From contig NC_085137.1 in assembly GCF_035046485.1 (NCBI RefSeq), positions 494,606,351 to 494,670,350 on the forward strand: DNA of 64,000 nucleotides. Reading direction: 5' to 3'. Under the pieces are notes generated by a model. The model had not been told where the DNA came from and made no database searches. It saw only the letters and a list, made by a program, of their open reading frames with translations. Made by a program: the position numbers and the translations under genes. The stretch is from Aedes albopictus. Its lineage: Eukaryota > Arthropoda > Insecta > Diptera > Culicidae. Of the stretch, positions 34,386 through 46,600 are shown piece after piece (position 1 is the stretch's first letter; each line of letters begins with the position of its first letter).

Positions 34386-37300
34386 ATGGCCAGTGAAACT
34401 GCTGCCCTTCCAGAAGTGTTGAAGAATCTCTTCAGGTTAGCATGAAGAATGTTGAAGTACATTAGTAAAATCTTAGAAATAATCACACAACATCTTGTTG
34501 AACTTTCACAGCCACATCGATGCCAACAAGGCCAAGTACATCTCCGCTCTGTCGGAGGCAGTGGCGATCAAATCCGTCTCGGCATGGCCCGATTCGCGAC
34601 CGGAAATTTTCCGCATGGTTAACTGGGTGGCGGACCGATTGAAAGCGCTGGGCGCTACAGTGGAATTGGCCGACGTTGGCAAGCAAACGTTCCCGGACGG
34701 ACGGGTGCTGGATCTGCCCAATGTGATCCTGGGAACGCTCGGCAATGTAAGTATCTCACCGTTACGGCTACGAGACAGATATTACTACTAGATGAATGAT
34801 GGTGTTGATGGCTGATATGGTGGTTGATTGATGTGTGGAATCTTCCTAATCGGGGGGAGCTGAATATGTGTATTACTGCACAATTGAGACCCTGATCGAT
34901 CGCATGACATTTTGTGGACTCAAGTGGACGCTGCTCTAGTATAATCAGCCAACTATGGAGATATGTCTATGGGATGTGGTGACTGCGATAAGCTTATTTA
35001 TCATTTTTGTATGATCTGATCATAGAAACGACTGCAAAAATGCCACCTAGTTTGCTGAGAGGAATAAGAAAAGCCACAAGACCGAACAATTCGCACACAA
35101 AGGCGGAAAGAAAGGCTTTGTATGGGGTGCTTTTTCTGCGGTTGACTCATTGTGACTGCGAGAATTTGAGATGAGTAATTGAAACTAGTTTCAAATAGGT
35201 TGAACGTGTTCGGTCACAGAATAACGTGTGGTAATTTAACGCCTGTTAAGTCGGGATTACATTTTTAGCTTCAGTTCATTTTCCGATATCTGCAATTGTA
35301 ACATTTGATCAATTTCGGAGAACCAGGTTTGAATCATGAATGAATCAATTGGGTTGATATTTCCGAAGAATTTTAAACATATTTTTTACCATTTATATAA
35401 TATTATATAATTATATAAATTTTTATAATTTTTATTTTCATACAACTGTGATTTCATAGAAGTGAACTTTGAGAAATATGTATTGGAGATTATGAATGTA
35501 GCTCGATATTACAAAAAAATCAAGTTCTATTCTATCGAAACTGCAGACTTTTTGATCAGTCACAGTCGTTTTTAGAAGCATACTTTATCTTAAGAAACAT
35601 CAGTTAGTAAAACAGGAAATATAAACTATTTTTTATTATCGATTGTAAAGATAAAACCGTTGAAGAGTTCCTTGATTTTCTAAAAAAAGAAGTGCAACAT
35701 TTTAAACAAACGCCCTCTCATGAATAATGCAGGATAAACATACGATAACGACGGCGACGACGACGCGACACAGAGACGCAGCCGTTGACCCCTTTATTTG
35801 TTTTTTGTCGTTTTCGCCAAGTCCGGCGCACGCGGTTCGGTGTATTGGCTATCGCGAATAGCGCGAATATGAGTGGGTATGCACGCCAAATGCAGCGAAA
35901 TGGAGAAAAAAAAACAAGAATGTCAATATTTATTCCATAATGCACGCGTGGTCGTACTAATTTTTGGAAACTTGTTTTTCAATCGATTTACTCCATGTTT
36001 GAAAACCTTGCTCGTACGGTTACAGTAGTCACCAAAATATTGTAGTTTCACTTCACCCATCACTTCACCCATTTAGGACTGTCAATGGAAAATTTCATCC
36101 CATCTTTAATTTTACATCCTACATTGTTTATCAGTTATGATCTAGATAAGTTATGATAGTAAGGACTGTATCGTTAATTATGAGTACACCTTAAAATTGC
36201 TGTATTTCAAAATGTTTTATTTATTTTGTAAATTAAATTCAATTACATTGTTCATTGACCATCAGAAAAGCCCATGACATGATTGTATATTTAATTTTTC
36301 GTGGATCTTGCCACCTCTCGTACTTTTTTCTTGGCGTGCTTCATAAGGTTTTGGACAACCGTTCCGACGATGGTTTTGCATACGTTGACCCAGTTTTTCT
36401 TGAATTTTGTGACGTCCTCTGCTCCTTTATCCTTTTTCCGTAGTTTCCCTTTCATCAAAGTTAACTATTTCTCAATGGACCTTATTTACGGGCAATTTAG
36501 AGGATTCATTGCCTTTTCCACAAATTGAACATTGTTTACTTCATACCTGTCGAAGGTGTCAAGCGCATAGTGGCAGGATGCCAAATCCGGCCAAAGTAAT
36601 GTAGGACCTTTGTGCTTTCAGATGAGTGGCAGAATATGTTTCTGGAGACATTCCTTCCGGTATATTTCGGCGTTCATACCTGGGACGGTGAAGAAAGGTG
36701 ACGATTTCATACCACATTGACAAATTGCTTGCCTAACCAACACATTCTCCCATTTTTTTCGCAAAAAATCGATTTCTCCTAATTCGTAACATCCGTGCCA
36801 TGCTTAACAGTGAAAATCCGTGCCTTTGGAAATACCTTGTAGTCCAATTTGACATACGTTTCATCATCCATGAATATGCACATGCAATTTTTGCTCAAAA
36901 CATCGTCGTACAGCTTCCAAGCCTGAGTTTTCACATAATCCGCCAGAATTTGACTGCGTTTTGGACATTTCTGTTTTGGGTAGGTCTTCGGGGAAATACG
37001 CTCCTTGGCGCGTTGAACCATACCAACAGTCGTTTCACACTTTTTTGCTTAATCTCTAATGGATACCTCCTATTTTCCTTCAACGATTTTGCAAGTTTTG
37101 CTGTCCAAATTTGACTAGGACGCACCTTTTTTTGCCGCGTCCGGGTAAGTCTTTCAGTGTGTTATGCATACCGAATCGTTTGATAGCATTTTGGACAACA
37201 AAAACCCTAACACATTCAATTTTTGCTAATTTTCTTAGCGATGATCATTTTTCCTTGCAGTGCCTGGTCACAATCGATTTTCGCTTCTCCTCCGTAAACC

Positions 37301-40300
37301 CTCGCATTGTTCCACTTGAGGAAAAACTTTAACTTTTAATGAAGGTTATCGTTTGTTTACAACGTTAGCAACACATAGACACAAAGTAGTTAACAAAATA
37401 AGGCATAGTCTTTTTAATACAGAGCCTCAAAGGTGTACTCATAATTAACGATACAGTTCTTAATCTACATTGCAGGTTAATATTTAGCAAGTCATTATCT
37501 GTTATTGTCGTCTTGAAATTGATCGGCCTACAGTGATAGTGACGTTGGTCAACTGACATGACTTACATTACGCAGTTCTGTCTTGCTGTGAAATTTGTGA
37601 AAATTTGAGGTAGTCAGTTTCTAATAGCTACAATAATCATGTAATGTAAACAAATAATTTACTTTTTCACATGACTTTAAAGCAGTGTTGAGAAAATGCC
37701 ACTAATATTTATGAAAATATGTCAATTTTTAGTTCTAGTTAGTTTTAGTTTTAGTTGGTTTGGTGAGCAGAATTGTTCCATTTTTTGACACGTCAATAAA
37801 AATACCGTGTTCAGTAAATTTTTGACGAAATTTGAACAGCTGCATACAGCAATAATTCTTCTTCTTCTTCTTCTTGGTTCTGTTGGTCCTGGCTGTTGCT
37901 GTCAGAGACCGGGGGATGGCAGCAGCTTATATGCTATATCGCCAGATATAGCAATAATGTATTGTTTACTCTTGCTCCCGTTTTTGACAGTTAGTGTACT
38001 GCAAAGTATCTACAGGGTGGCAACGTAGAAATGATACACTCGCAAACTGATGCAAAATTCAAACAGGATTTAATTTTTCTGCAAATTCACTTTTAATAAC
38101 ACAACAAAGTATTAAACTTACAAAGTATTTAGTTCAATTAGAATCATTCCCCTTTGTTTTGAATTACGGCCCACAGACGCTTCTCGAAGTTATTACAAAT
38201 CGCACGCACCTCTTCGTCCAGCATTTCATCCCAAATTTTTACCAAACGGTTTTTGAAGGTATCCAAAACCAAGTTCTTCGCGTCGCCCAGGTTCCCTAGC
38301 ATGTATTCTCATGTACAAAAGTCCAGTGGGTTCAAATCGGGAGACGAAACCAGCTATTCCGATGATCTGATGAAGCACGGTAAATTTTGCTTGCATCACT
38401 GTTCAACAACCACTGCCTTATGAGTCGGTACTTAGTCCTGCTGTACTCTTTGTTGATTTTTATGCCCCTGTCGATGAACAACAATGGTAATTGGCCTTTT
38501 GTTGATATGGCGCCCCAAACCATCACCGCTGCAGCACTTCGATATCGTTGAACCTCTCGTTTGTCGGTAGGAATTTCACGAAGACTTGTTTTATACACTC
38601 GATCATTTTGTTCATTCAGAGACGCTTGCAAAGTAAAAAAAACGTCCGAAAAAAAATGTTAGGAGCAGCGTGCGTCTTGAGCAGAACGCGAGATCTGGCA
38701 ACCCTGTCGGAAATATTCTTCAGAGTCAATCAGTGAATCCTTTGTTTCTTAAAAGCCCCATATCTAAGATCCCGTTTCCCCAAGCACACTTGTTTTCAAT
38801 GCAATAGCATGAATGGCAACGTATGGCTCCCAAACTAGTGTATCACTTTCACGTTGCCACCCTGTAAATACCAAGGTAAGAGATTCCCTCTTAATATTCA
38901 TGGATTTGTGAGAAAAGGAAAAAAGCAAAAAATAGTTATGAAGTTTGCGCTGATTTGTATGGGCACATCAATATTTAGCAAACTTTCTTAAGAAATTAAG
39001 CACTCCCATCTTAGAAGCAATTATTTAATTGCATCTTACTGGAATAAAAGTGACCTCCATGCAATAAAACAGGAAATATCTCCATTTGAAAATCGGGGAC
39101 AAAAAAAAATTTAATGGTTCTAAACATATTTTTTTCAGCATTTAGAAACATCCAATTCTGATTTATCGACCGTATTCTATTAATAACTTGATGAATTTAT
39201 GGCTATATCAGTCTTTTTCTACTCATTATGAAAAAGAACGATATAGCCATAAATTCATCAAGTTAGAAACATCCAAACTAATGAAACTTTACAAACTTTG
39301 CTGAAATAATGACATTTTAGTGTAGAACACCAACATTTCATAACTAACGCAGATGTGTTGGTGAGTCTCGATTTTGACATTTGTGGGAATCTCTTACCTT
39401 GGTATTTAGATACGTTGAGTGTACTGATCCTTAGTAAAATCGATTACCGAAACTACCGAAATCGTACTGCTGTTCTAATTTCGCCAAAAAAGTACCGAAC
39501 AGGCAATTCAGGATAGAGTGTGTAATTTGGAATACCGTGTTCAGTAAATTTTTGACGAAAATAGAACAGCTGAATACAGCTATACTGCATTGTTTACCTT
39601 TTGCACCCGGTTTTGACAGTTGGTGTACTGAGCCTCAGTAAAATCGATTACCGAAGCTACCGAAACAGTTCTGCTGTTCTATTTTCGTCAAAAAAGTACT
39701 GAACAGGCAATTCAGGATTGAATGTGTAAAGATTTGAAATCATCGTTAAAAGCGTGAGCGATGGAAATTTTGCAAGTGTTACGTCTGGTCTGTGATTAAA
39801 GTTGTCAATAGGTAAAACTCTTTATAAATGTTTGACCAGTTTCTTCAAGTAAAGATTCTTGATGATTTTGAGATAAATTTTCTGGAATCTTGGAAAAATA
39901 GTTGGTTGAGGAAATATCTGTTTAGATTACGACATTCCCTGAAGGCCCTTCTGGGGAAATTCCAGTAAACTTGCAGACATTATTTCTTAAGAAACTTCTA
40001 GATGTATTTGTTTCCGAAATGGGAAAGGGATTCCCAGATTATTGTTCTAGAAAAAGGCAATGCAACCTTGGATTAATGTCGGACTTCAATGGCAAATATT
40101 TGTCATAATGACAAACAGTCTAATGGCACCCTTAGTGAAGCTCTTGAATTTATTTGCATATTTTTGATCCATTTGAACACATTTTTACAGGAGTTCAGCA
40201 GAAATTTCCAGAGGAATGCCTAACAGAATTAGTTAAACAATTCCTAGAGATTATGCCTAGAGCCTATTACTTGTAAAATCCTAATATTGTCTGGGAATTT

Positions 40301-43268
40301 TAGTTCACTTGGAAGAATCCTGGAACTCTCTTGGAGCTTTGAAGTCAATTAGGGAAAGTCCATTGGTGTCGAACTTTGTGAAAAACGTTCATACCTTTGG
40401 ATTTTTGTGGATGTTTTAGGGCTAAATAGAAATGAAATTTTGGCAAATTCATAAAATTACTAGAATAGTTCGGCACACTCAGTTTTATGTCTCAAGCACG
40501 GTTGTGTGAATTTTAGTTTCTGCTTTTTATCCGAGACTCAGCTAACAAAATGGAAGTTTCTTTGACAACAAGGCATGTTATACTGATACTCAGCATTCAT
40601 TGGCTGGGATCTCACGAAAACGGCTGGTGAAAACCAAGAAGTTTGTTTGTGAAACTCTTTGGCCGAATTCCTGGAATGGCAGTAGAAAAAGTTGTTGACA
40701 AATTATATGTCAGAAATATCTGCTCTATATGAATCATGAGATTCACAATATATTTGTATATTTTTCGAGCAAGTTCTCCATCTTTATCATACTTATTGGA
40801 ATTTATGGAGAAATTTGTGGGTTCCAAGTGCAGTGAAAATGCATAAACATATTATTCGAATTCAAATTTTGCGGTTCTTGTGATTATTACGAAAACAAAA
40901 AAAAAGTGGAGCACTACAAATGCATCATAAAATAGGACATCACATATGGTCTGGTCATACATATAACTGAGCTTATATTTTGCCCTGTTATTCTAGTGGA
41001 TAACAATTTTCGATGACGGCATGACGAATTGTTATTATAATTGCTGTTGGTCCATCAGTCAATCTGTAATCGTATTTTCTCTGGCAGGTTGCCTATTGTT
41101 CGCAACGTTAGTTGCTTTCATAGCTTGAGTTTTGTCTAGGAATTTCTAATCCTTAGGGGGCATTCGAGTTTCAATAAGAGACGTCTACACTTTGATGTAC
41201 CTGTTAGGGAACGGTTTACATATCTTCAAGTTTATCATTGCCCCAAATGATTTGGAAGTAGGCCATCAAAACGATCAAAACTGATGAGATCTCATAATGC
41301 TCTATTACTCCAGAGCTCTATAAATGCACATTAAATTAAGGAAATATTTAGGAGTTAAAATAGAACACCTATAAAAAACTTGTAATATGTTTTATGGTGA
41401 GCGATATCGTATCTACTTGAATTAATTCTCAGACGGCAACGGTAGCGGTTTTCATACTTGAAGAGAAGTGAAGTTACCTCAGTTCTTCATAGTTACACAT
41501 AATAATATTCATATCAAAGTTGATTAAAGTAAGTTCGATCGTTTTGTATTGTCTATTGGCTAGATTTACACAAAGTTCAAATTTATTTAGGATCTATGTA
41601 TACATTGTAAGGTACTTGACAACATGACGCTAGCTGGATTTCAAGAGAACCATAAATCGCTTTCACCACCTAATATTTAGCATTCCTTATCTCTCCCTGT
41701 GTTATTCACACAAGTGTCCAAATCTCTCAACATTCAAATAATGCTCGTAACAATCCACTGCTGCAAAGCCATTATGTTTGGCTGTAGTCAACTGGAATCT
41801 GCCCTCTTATGTTCCGTTATCTCTACACAAGTGTCACAATCAATGTCATATCGGCAATCGATTACCTTATTCATCGAAGTTGATCTAGGAATGTACTCAC
41901 CACACATGCCTGTGAATATCTTCCACTCAATAATTGATTCCCTTCATCGCTTCCACGCGTCTCCCCGGCCCCGATAGGACCCCGCCAAAAAGACTGTCGT
42001 CCTATACGGGCACTTGGATGTGCAACCGGCAATTCTGGAGGACGGCTGGGACACGGAACCGTTCGTTCTGACCGAGAAGGATGGTAAACTGTTTGGGCGG
42101 GGTGCCAGTGACGATAAGGGACCGGTGCTGGGATGGATCCATGCCATCGAAGCGTACCAGGCCATCAACGAACCGCTGCCGGTGAATTTGAAGTTCGTCT
42201 TTGAAGGTGAGTTTTGTCGAAATTTCGAAATCCAATTGAAACTGATTGGTATTTTCTGTGAATTCGTTCAGGTATGGAAGAGTCCGGCAGCGAAGGGTTG
42301 GACGAGCTGCTGTACAAGCGCCAGAATGACTTCCTGGCCAACGTGGACTTTGTGTGCATTTCGGATAACTATTGGCTGGGAACGACCAAACCCTGCATCA
42401 CCTACGGTTTGAGAGGCATTTGCTATTTTGACGTCGAGGTCGGTTGCTCCGGAAAGGATTTGCACAGTGGAGTGTTCGGCGGTACGGTCTACGAGGCCAT
42501 GAACGATTTGGTGTACCTGCTGGGTACGCTGGCCGATAAGGAAGGAAAGATTCTGATTCCGAATCTTTATAAGGAGGTCGCTCCACTGCTCCAGAATGAA
42601 CAGGAAATGTACGATGCGATCGATTTTGATGTATCGGAATACCGCGATCAATTGGGTGCCCGTCGTTTGATGCACAATGAAGATAAGTCCAAGATCCTGA
42701 TGCACCGCTGGCGCCAGCCAAGTCTCTCAATCCACGGTGTCGAAGGAGCATTCTACGAGCCAGGACAGAAGACCGTCATCCCGAAAAAGGTCATTGGCAA
42801 ATTCTCGATCCGTATCGTCCCGGATCAGACTCCAGAACTGGTGGAGAAGTACGTCACTGAGTACCTGACTACCAAGTGGGCCGAACGTGGTTCGCCGAAC
42901 AAGTTTGCCGTACGCATGGCTCATGGTGGCAAGCCATGGACGGAAGACCCGAATCACCCGCACTATCAGGCAGCCAGCGTTGCTACCAAGTATGTGTATA
43001 ACGTCGATCCGGATATGACTCGCGAGGGTGGTTCGATTCCTGTTACGTTGACACTGCAACAGACGACCGGAAAGAATGTCCTGTTGCTTCCGATGGGCGC
43101 CTCGGATGACGGTGCTCACTCTCAGAACGAAAAGATCGATGTCCGTAACTACATCGAGGGGGTAAGTTCAAAGCATATTCCTTTGCGTATTATATATGCT
43201 AACTCTGAACTTTTTTCCAGACCAAGCTACTGGGAGCATACCTGTACGAAGTGGCCAAGATCAAGTGA
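34386..43268 (+). CDS. CNDP2: cytosolic non-specific dipeptidase (M20 metallopeptidase, CNDP2-like)
   Basis: Hydrolyses dipeptides such as Cys-Gly in the cytosol using two metal ions. The exons are 34386-34435, 34512-34746, 41978-42206, 42272-43161 and 43221-43268. All borders are AG/GT, the phases agree, and the total is 1452 nt or 483 aa, close to the usual 475. Metal-site motifs of the M20 family are present: YGHLDVQP (His about 107), GASDDKGP (Asp about 140), the catalytic [10 protein letters not shown] (about 173-175), SDNYWLG (Asp about 203) and DDGAHSQNE (His about 454). A dimerisation-domain motif DLHSGVFGG is in exon 4. Intron 2 is 7.2 kb and filled with transposons. Poly(A) signals follow at 43306 and 43329. 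I see no break; the copy appears functional. Confidence 0.95.
34747..36159. other. CNDP2 intron 2, first part
   Basis: No coding exon in phase. 35380-35430 is an AT-rich tatataa tract. 35740-35900 is GC-richer but shows no recognised gene. Confidence 0.45.
36162..37460 (-). mobile_element. Tc1/mariner element, DD37E type, inactivated
   Basis: 1299 bp, with 31-bp terminal inverted repeats (36162-36192 and 37430-37460; aggactgtatcgttaattat outermost, one mismatch). TA flanks lie at 36160-36161 and 37461-37462. The transposase is on the minus strand. It shows the first catalytic Asp in FMDDETYVK, the second in WPDLASCHY, and the glutamate position in RSIEK, spaced by 37 residues across an in-frame stop. 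That spacing is the ITmD37E signature known from mosquitoes. The reading frame is broken near 37020 (frameshift) and by stops near 36610 and 36500. It lies in CNDP2 intron 2. Confidence 0.88.
38002..39417. repeat. 9-bp-TSD MITE, copy 1, itself interrupted
   Basis: The ends CAAAGTATCTAAATACCAAG and its complement (with CGTTG in place of CTTTG) lie exactly between two copies of agtgtactg (37993-38001 and 39418-39426), a perfect 9-bp duplication. It carries two insertions: the mariner relic 38013-38864, and a segment of about 118 bp with a hairpin at 39185-39264. Without these it matches the 444-bp copies at 56381 and 56866. A 9-bp duplication suggests Mutator-like mobilisation. Confidence 0.88.
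38013..38864 (-). mobile_element. internally deleted Tc1/mariner-type element
   Basis: 852 bp with inverted ends cagggtggcaacgt and acgttgccaccctg. TA flanks lie at 38011-38012 and 38865-38866, and the insertion sits at a TA inside the MITE end (caaagtatc|TA|aatacc). The minus strand encodes transposase fragments: [21 protein letters not shown] (38524-38460) and a C-terminal [13 protein letters not shown] (about 38190-38150). The sequence between them, with the last two catalytic acidic residues, is deleted. Confidence 0.85.
39530..39729. repeat. short TIR MITE (gtgttcagtaaatttttgac), copy 2, intact
   Basis: About 200 bp from ataccgtgttcag to ttcaggattgaatgtgtaa. It has inverted ends (cagtaaatttttgacgaaaa against ttttcgtcaaaaaagtactg). 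It is the uninterrupted sister of copy 1 and lies in tandem with it. Confidence 0.75.
39730..41977. other. CNDP2 intron 2, last part
   Basis: Anonymous AT-rich intron ending in the acceptor before 41978. No exon, domain or clear transposon recognised. Confidence 0.45.
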
Positions 43269-43305
43269 GATAATCGTCTGAATACTATTAAATGGTGATC
43301 ATCAC

Positions 43306-43334
43306 AATAAACATCACAGTTAACAAGTAATAAA
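43306..43334 (+). terminator. poly(A) signals of CNDP2
   Basis: AATAAA at 43306-43311 and again at 43329-43334, 38 and 61 bp after the stop codon. Confidence 0.75.
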
Positions 43335-43377
43335 ATGTGTTGCTTTTTGAAAGAAGATATCCTTTTTTGAACGATAC

Positions 43378-43383
43378 TTTATT
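43378..43383 (-). terminator. poly(A) signal of Br140
   Basis: AATAAA on the minus strand (tttatt on +), about 230 bp after the Br140 stop. It faces the CNDP2 signals about 45 bp away. Confidence 0.7.
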
Positions 43384-43611
43384 TGTATCATCTCGGTCCG
43401 ATAAAACAGTCAATTCTACACGATAAATAGTACACGAAAAAGCTTAAACCTAGGTGCCTCTAGTCCTACATCTAAAACGCGTATGCAGCAGCAAATTTGT
43501 ATAACGTAGCATTTTTCATTACCGATCACTCCGGGACCAACAATTTTGTTTTACTTCAATAGCACAAAAAACATTAACAAAACATATCGGTGAATGTGCA
43601 TTCTTCCTAAC

Positions 43612-46600
43612 CTAAAGCTTTCCAGCTGGCCCATCGGCACTCGACACCTGGCTGTGATAGTGCAGCGCTTCTTGGTAAGCCTTGTTGACCGCTTTCCGTT
43701 CGGTGGGTTTCCTCGACTCTACCAGCTTGCTCTGGTCCAGTTCTTTGTTCACGCCGAGCAATTCCAGCTTGTTCGCCGGAAGCCACTGCCAGGTTCGCTT
43801 GACGTCGAAGAACAGAACCAAAAACACCTGCTCTTCGTAGTTGGCTTTCAGGGCTAGAACATCCGCTGGAGGAGCCGGCAGTGGGACCCCATTATGAACA
43901 AACCCACTCGGAATGTCCGGATCGATTATTAGGGCAGGGTACCACGGATAGCCTCGACACTTGGCCCACACCAGCTTGAGCGGTTCCAGTAAAGGTTTCT
44001 CTGGGAAGGCTTCCGCCTCTTCGCTGGTGGACATCTCCGAGTCGCAGAACGATTCGTTATCGCTGGAGCTTCTGCAAAATTCAAGAAAAAGTCTTGAGAT
44101 TTCGAATTTCAAAAAAGACTCCTCTGTCTTACCCGAACTCCGACTCCGTTCCGCTGCCGCTGAACCCGCTACAGCTACTGCAGGTACTGCCGGTGAAGCT
44201 GAGATTGCTATCGTCCGAGTCGGAAATCTCCCGATCCTGACCGCCCCGGTACACACGGAAACTATCGGATTCGAAAGACTTCTTTTCCGACGACTCCAAC
44301 GACTTTCGGCCTCCGCTTCCGGACGGCCCCGGCAGGTTCAGGAAGCCTCCATCCGAGCCGCCAATAGCGCCAGCCTGTTTGCTCTTGTTCGAAGCACCCC
44401 GCTTGCCACGGGTTGCTTTTTTGGCCGTTTTCTGTAGGAGCTCCGTGGTGGCGGCGATGGCCGCTTCCTCCTTAGATGGCGTTTCCGGCTTCTTGAGGGC
44501 GGCCTGGGCTTTGCGCGTAAACAGCACTGCCGTTCTGCAAAGTAAAAGTGATAAGTGTGGGACGTTTCTGATATTTTTTTTTTCATCAGGATGGCTTTGT
44601 TGGTCTAACTTACCTTCTATTAACTCCCGATGGCGATGGACTGTTATTCAGGATCTTCAACGGACTCGCAGGTGGCGTCTGCTGTACTTTGAGTGCTTTC
44701 GAAGTGACCGTTTCGACTGCTGTCGCCTTTTTTGGCGTTGGTTGCTCGGGCGCTGGCTTCTCAACAGGCTGTGAACAAAAAAAGTCCTTTAACAATTTCT
44801 CAAAGTAGGTAACGATTCAATCACTTACCAGTTTTTCCGGTTTCGCAGGTTTTTCCGGTTCCTTCGGGAGAGCTCGCTTGATCTTGGCAATCTCCGCCCG
44901 AATGTGCTTGACCTTCTTGGCTCGCGTCATACCGTGCTTGATTCCGCCGGCCTTGGTCAATTGCTGCTGGAGTTTTTCGATTAACTCCTGGCTGGGTGGC
45001 TCCTGGGCCAGCAGATTCAACTCGGCTTCGATGTCGATGGCCAGGGAGTCTTCCGTTCCTTGGATGGCCGCCACTTGCTGAGGTTGTGGTTTCTCTAGCA
45101 GGCCGGCACGTTCCAGTTCCTTGCGGATCGTTCGGAAGATGATCGTTCCGGCGTCCCGCATTTTAACTCCCGCCCGGTAGAACATGGTGTCCTTGTTGTT
45201 GTAGGTCAAACAGTTGGTGACCATCAGCATGAAGTCCGATTCCAGGTCTTCAATGCTGGTGTAGAAACCGGATTTGAGCTTTTGTCTCATTGTTCCCAGG
45301 TCCATCGGGTGGGTGATAATTTTAAGATAATCGGCGACTTCCTCAGTATCGACGGGTTCCCGGAAAATTTCCTGGATGTCCTTTGCTTCCAACTGATCGA
45401 GAATCCGGTGGAGAACAGTTTCGATGGGATTCAGCTGAGCCATCACGCATTGTTCGTTGGTTTTTATCATAATCAGTTTAAGTTTTTCACGCTTTCGAAC
45501 TAGTTCGCAGAGAAGCCTGGCCCGCTCCAAGTCCTGCCGGAGACATTGCCAGTACTTAAGCTGTTGATAAAGTTCCCGGGCGTCAGGCGAACCATCGTTT
45601 TTATCACGTCCTGGAGCTCCCTGTGTTTGTCCCTGACTCTGAAGGCGCCGAAGCAAAGGAACTCCATTTCTATGCTGACGCTTCAGAGTCCAGTAAGCTA
45701 TCAGACGTTGAATGAACTGTTGCTTCTTGGCAATGTTGACCAGCGATGCAATCTCTTCCACTCGATTCGCCGGAATGGTCGGGATCAAGATCACCGGAGC
45801 CGAAGTTCGTTTAATGGCCAACATCTTCCGGGCTTTCTTCATCTTTTCACGGCATGCTTCTCGTGGATCGGCTTCTCCTCCAGATCCTCCTGGCGATCCA
45901 AGCGCGTTGATCGGTGTATGGGCATCGCAGTAGGCAGTCTTCTGCACTACAATCGGATGAGTGTCGTTCCCACGTACTTGATCCATTCTCATGCATAAAC
46001 CGGCCTGCTGTGCGCAGGTTACATGGAACGCAGCGTAACACGAACTTCGATTACACTGGATACAAGCTCCGATACCTTTCTGCTTGCAAATGTAGCACAC
46101 AAGTCGCCAACGAGCCGGAGGAATGGTTTCAATTGAATCAATCGGTTCCAAGAAAACGGTATTAGCAAATCGGACCTCCGGTATCCAGAGGGCACAAACA
46201 ACGTGAGCCCACTGATTGCTGTCCGTCTGCTTGAAAGCTCCTCCCGTATTCGGACAAAGAACACAATCCACCGATCGACTGGGGCTCTGCAGGCATCGCC
46301 TACAAAGCCACTGTCCCTCCGGAATGTACGGAACTCCGTAGCAATCTTGATGAACCGCCAAATTACACATGTCGCAAAACAAGATAACATTCGTATTCTG
46401 GCACTCGCCATCCATGCAAATACAGCACACCGCATCGTCATCCACGGGGGCACCGTTTTGACCGGTTACCGCCGCTTGGAAGTACGATTCCTTCTCCAGG
46501 CGGTCCATCAGCAATTCCAACGAATCCACCGGCACTGGGCACAGGTTTTGCTGTGCTCGGCGTTCGTTCATTATGGCCAACCAGGTGGTGTCCTCTTCGT

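Larger units (their letters stand above)
37802..39524. repeat. short TIR MITE (gtgttcagtaaatttttgac), copy 1, disrupted by insertion
   Basis: The left end gtgttcagtaaatttttgac (37807) is mirrored by aaaaaagtaccgaacaggc ending near 39503. The copy is split at 38001/39427 by the MITE described next. An internal cttcttctt tract lies at 37858-37875. The intact sister copy directly downstream (39530-39729) proves the original continuity. Confidence 0.75.

Noticed and set aside
37857..37876. ctt microsatellite
   Set aside because: Short simple repeat within a MITE, not notable by itself.
42268..43119. Minus-strand frames of 117-145 codons across CNDP2 exon 4
   Set aside because: Shadows of the M20 peptidase exon.
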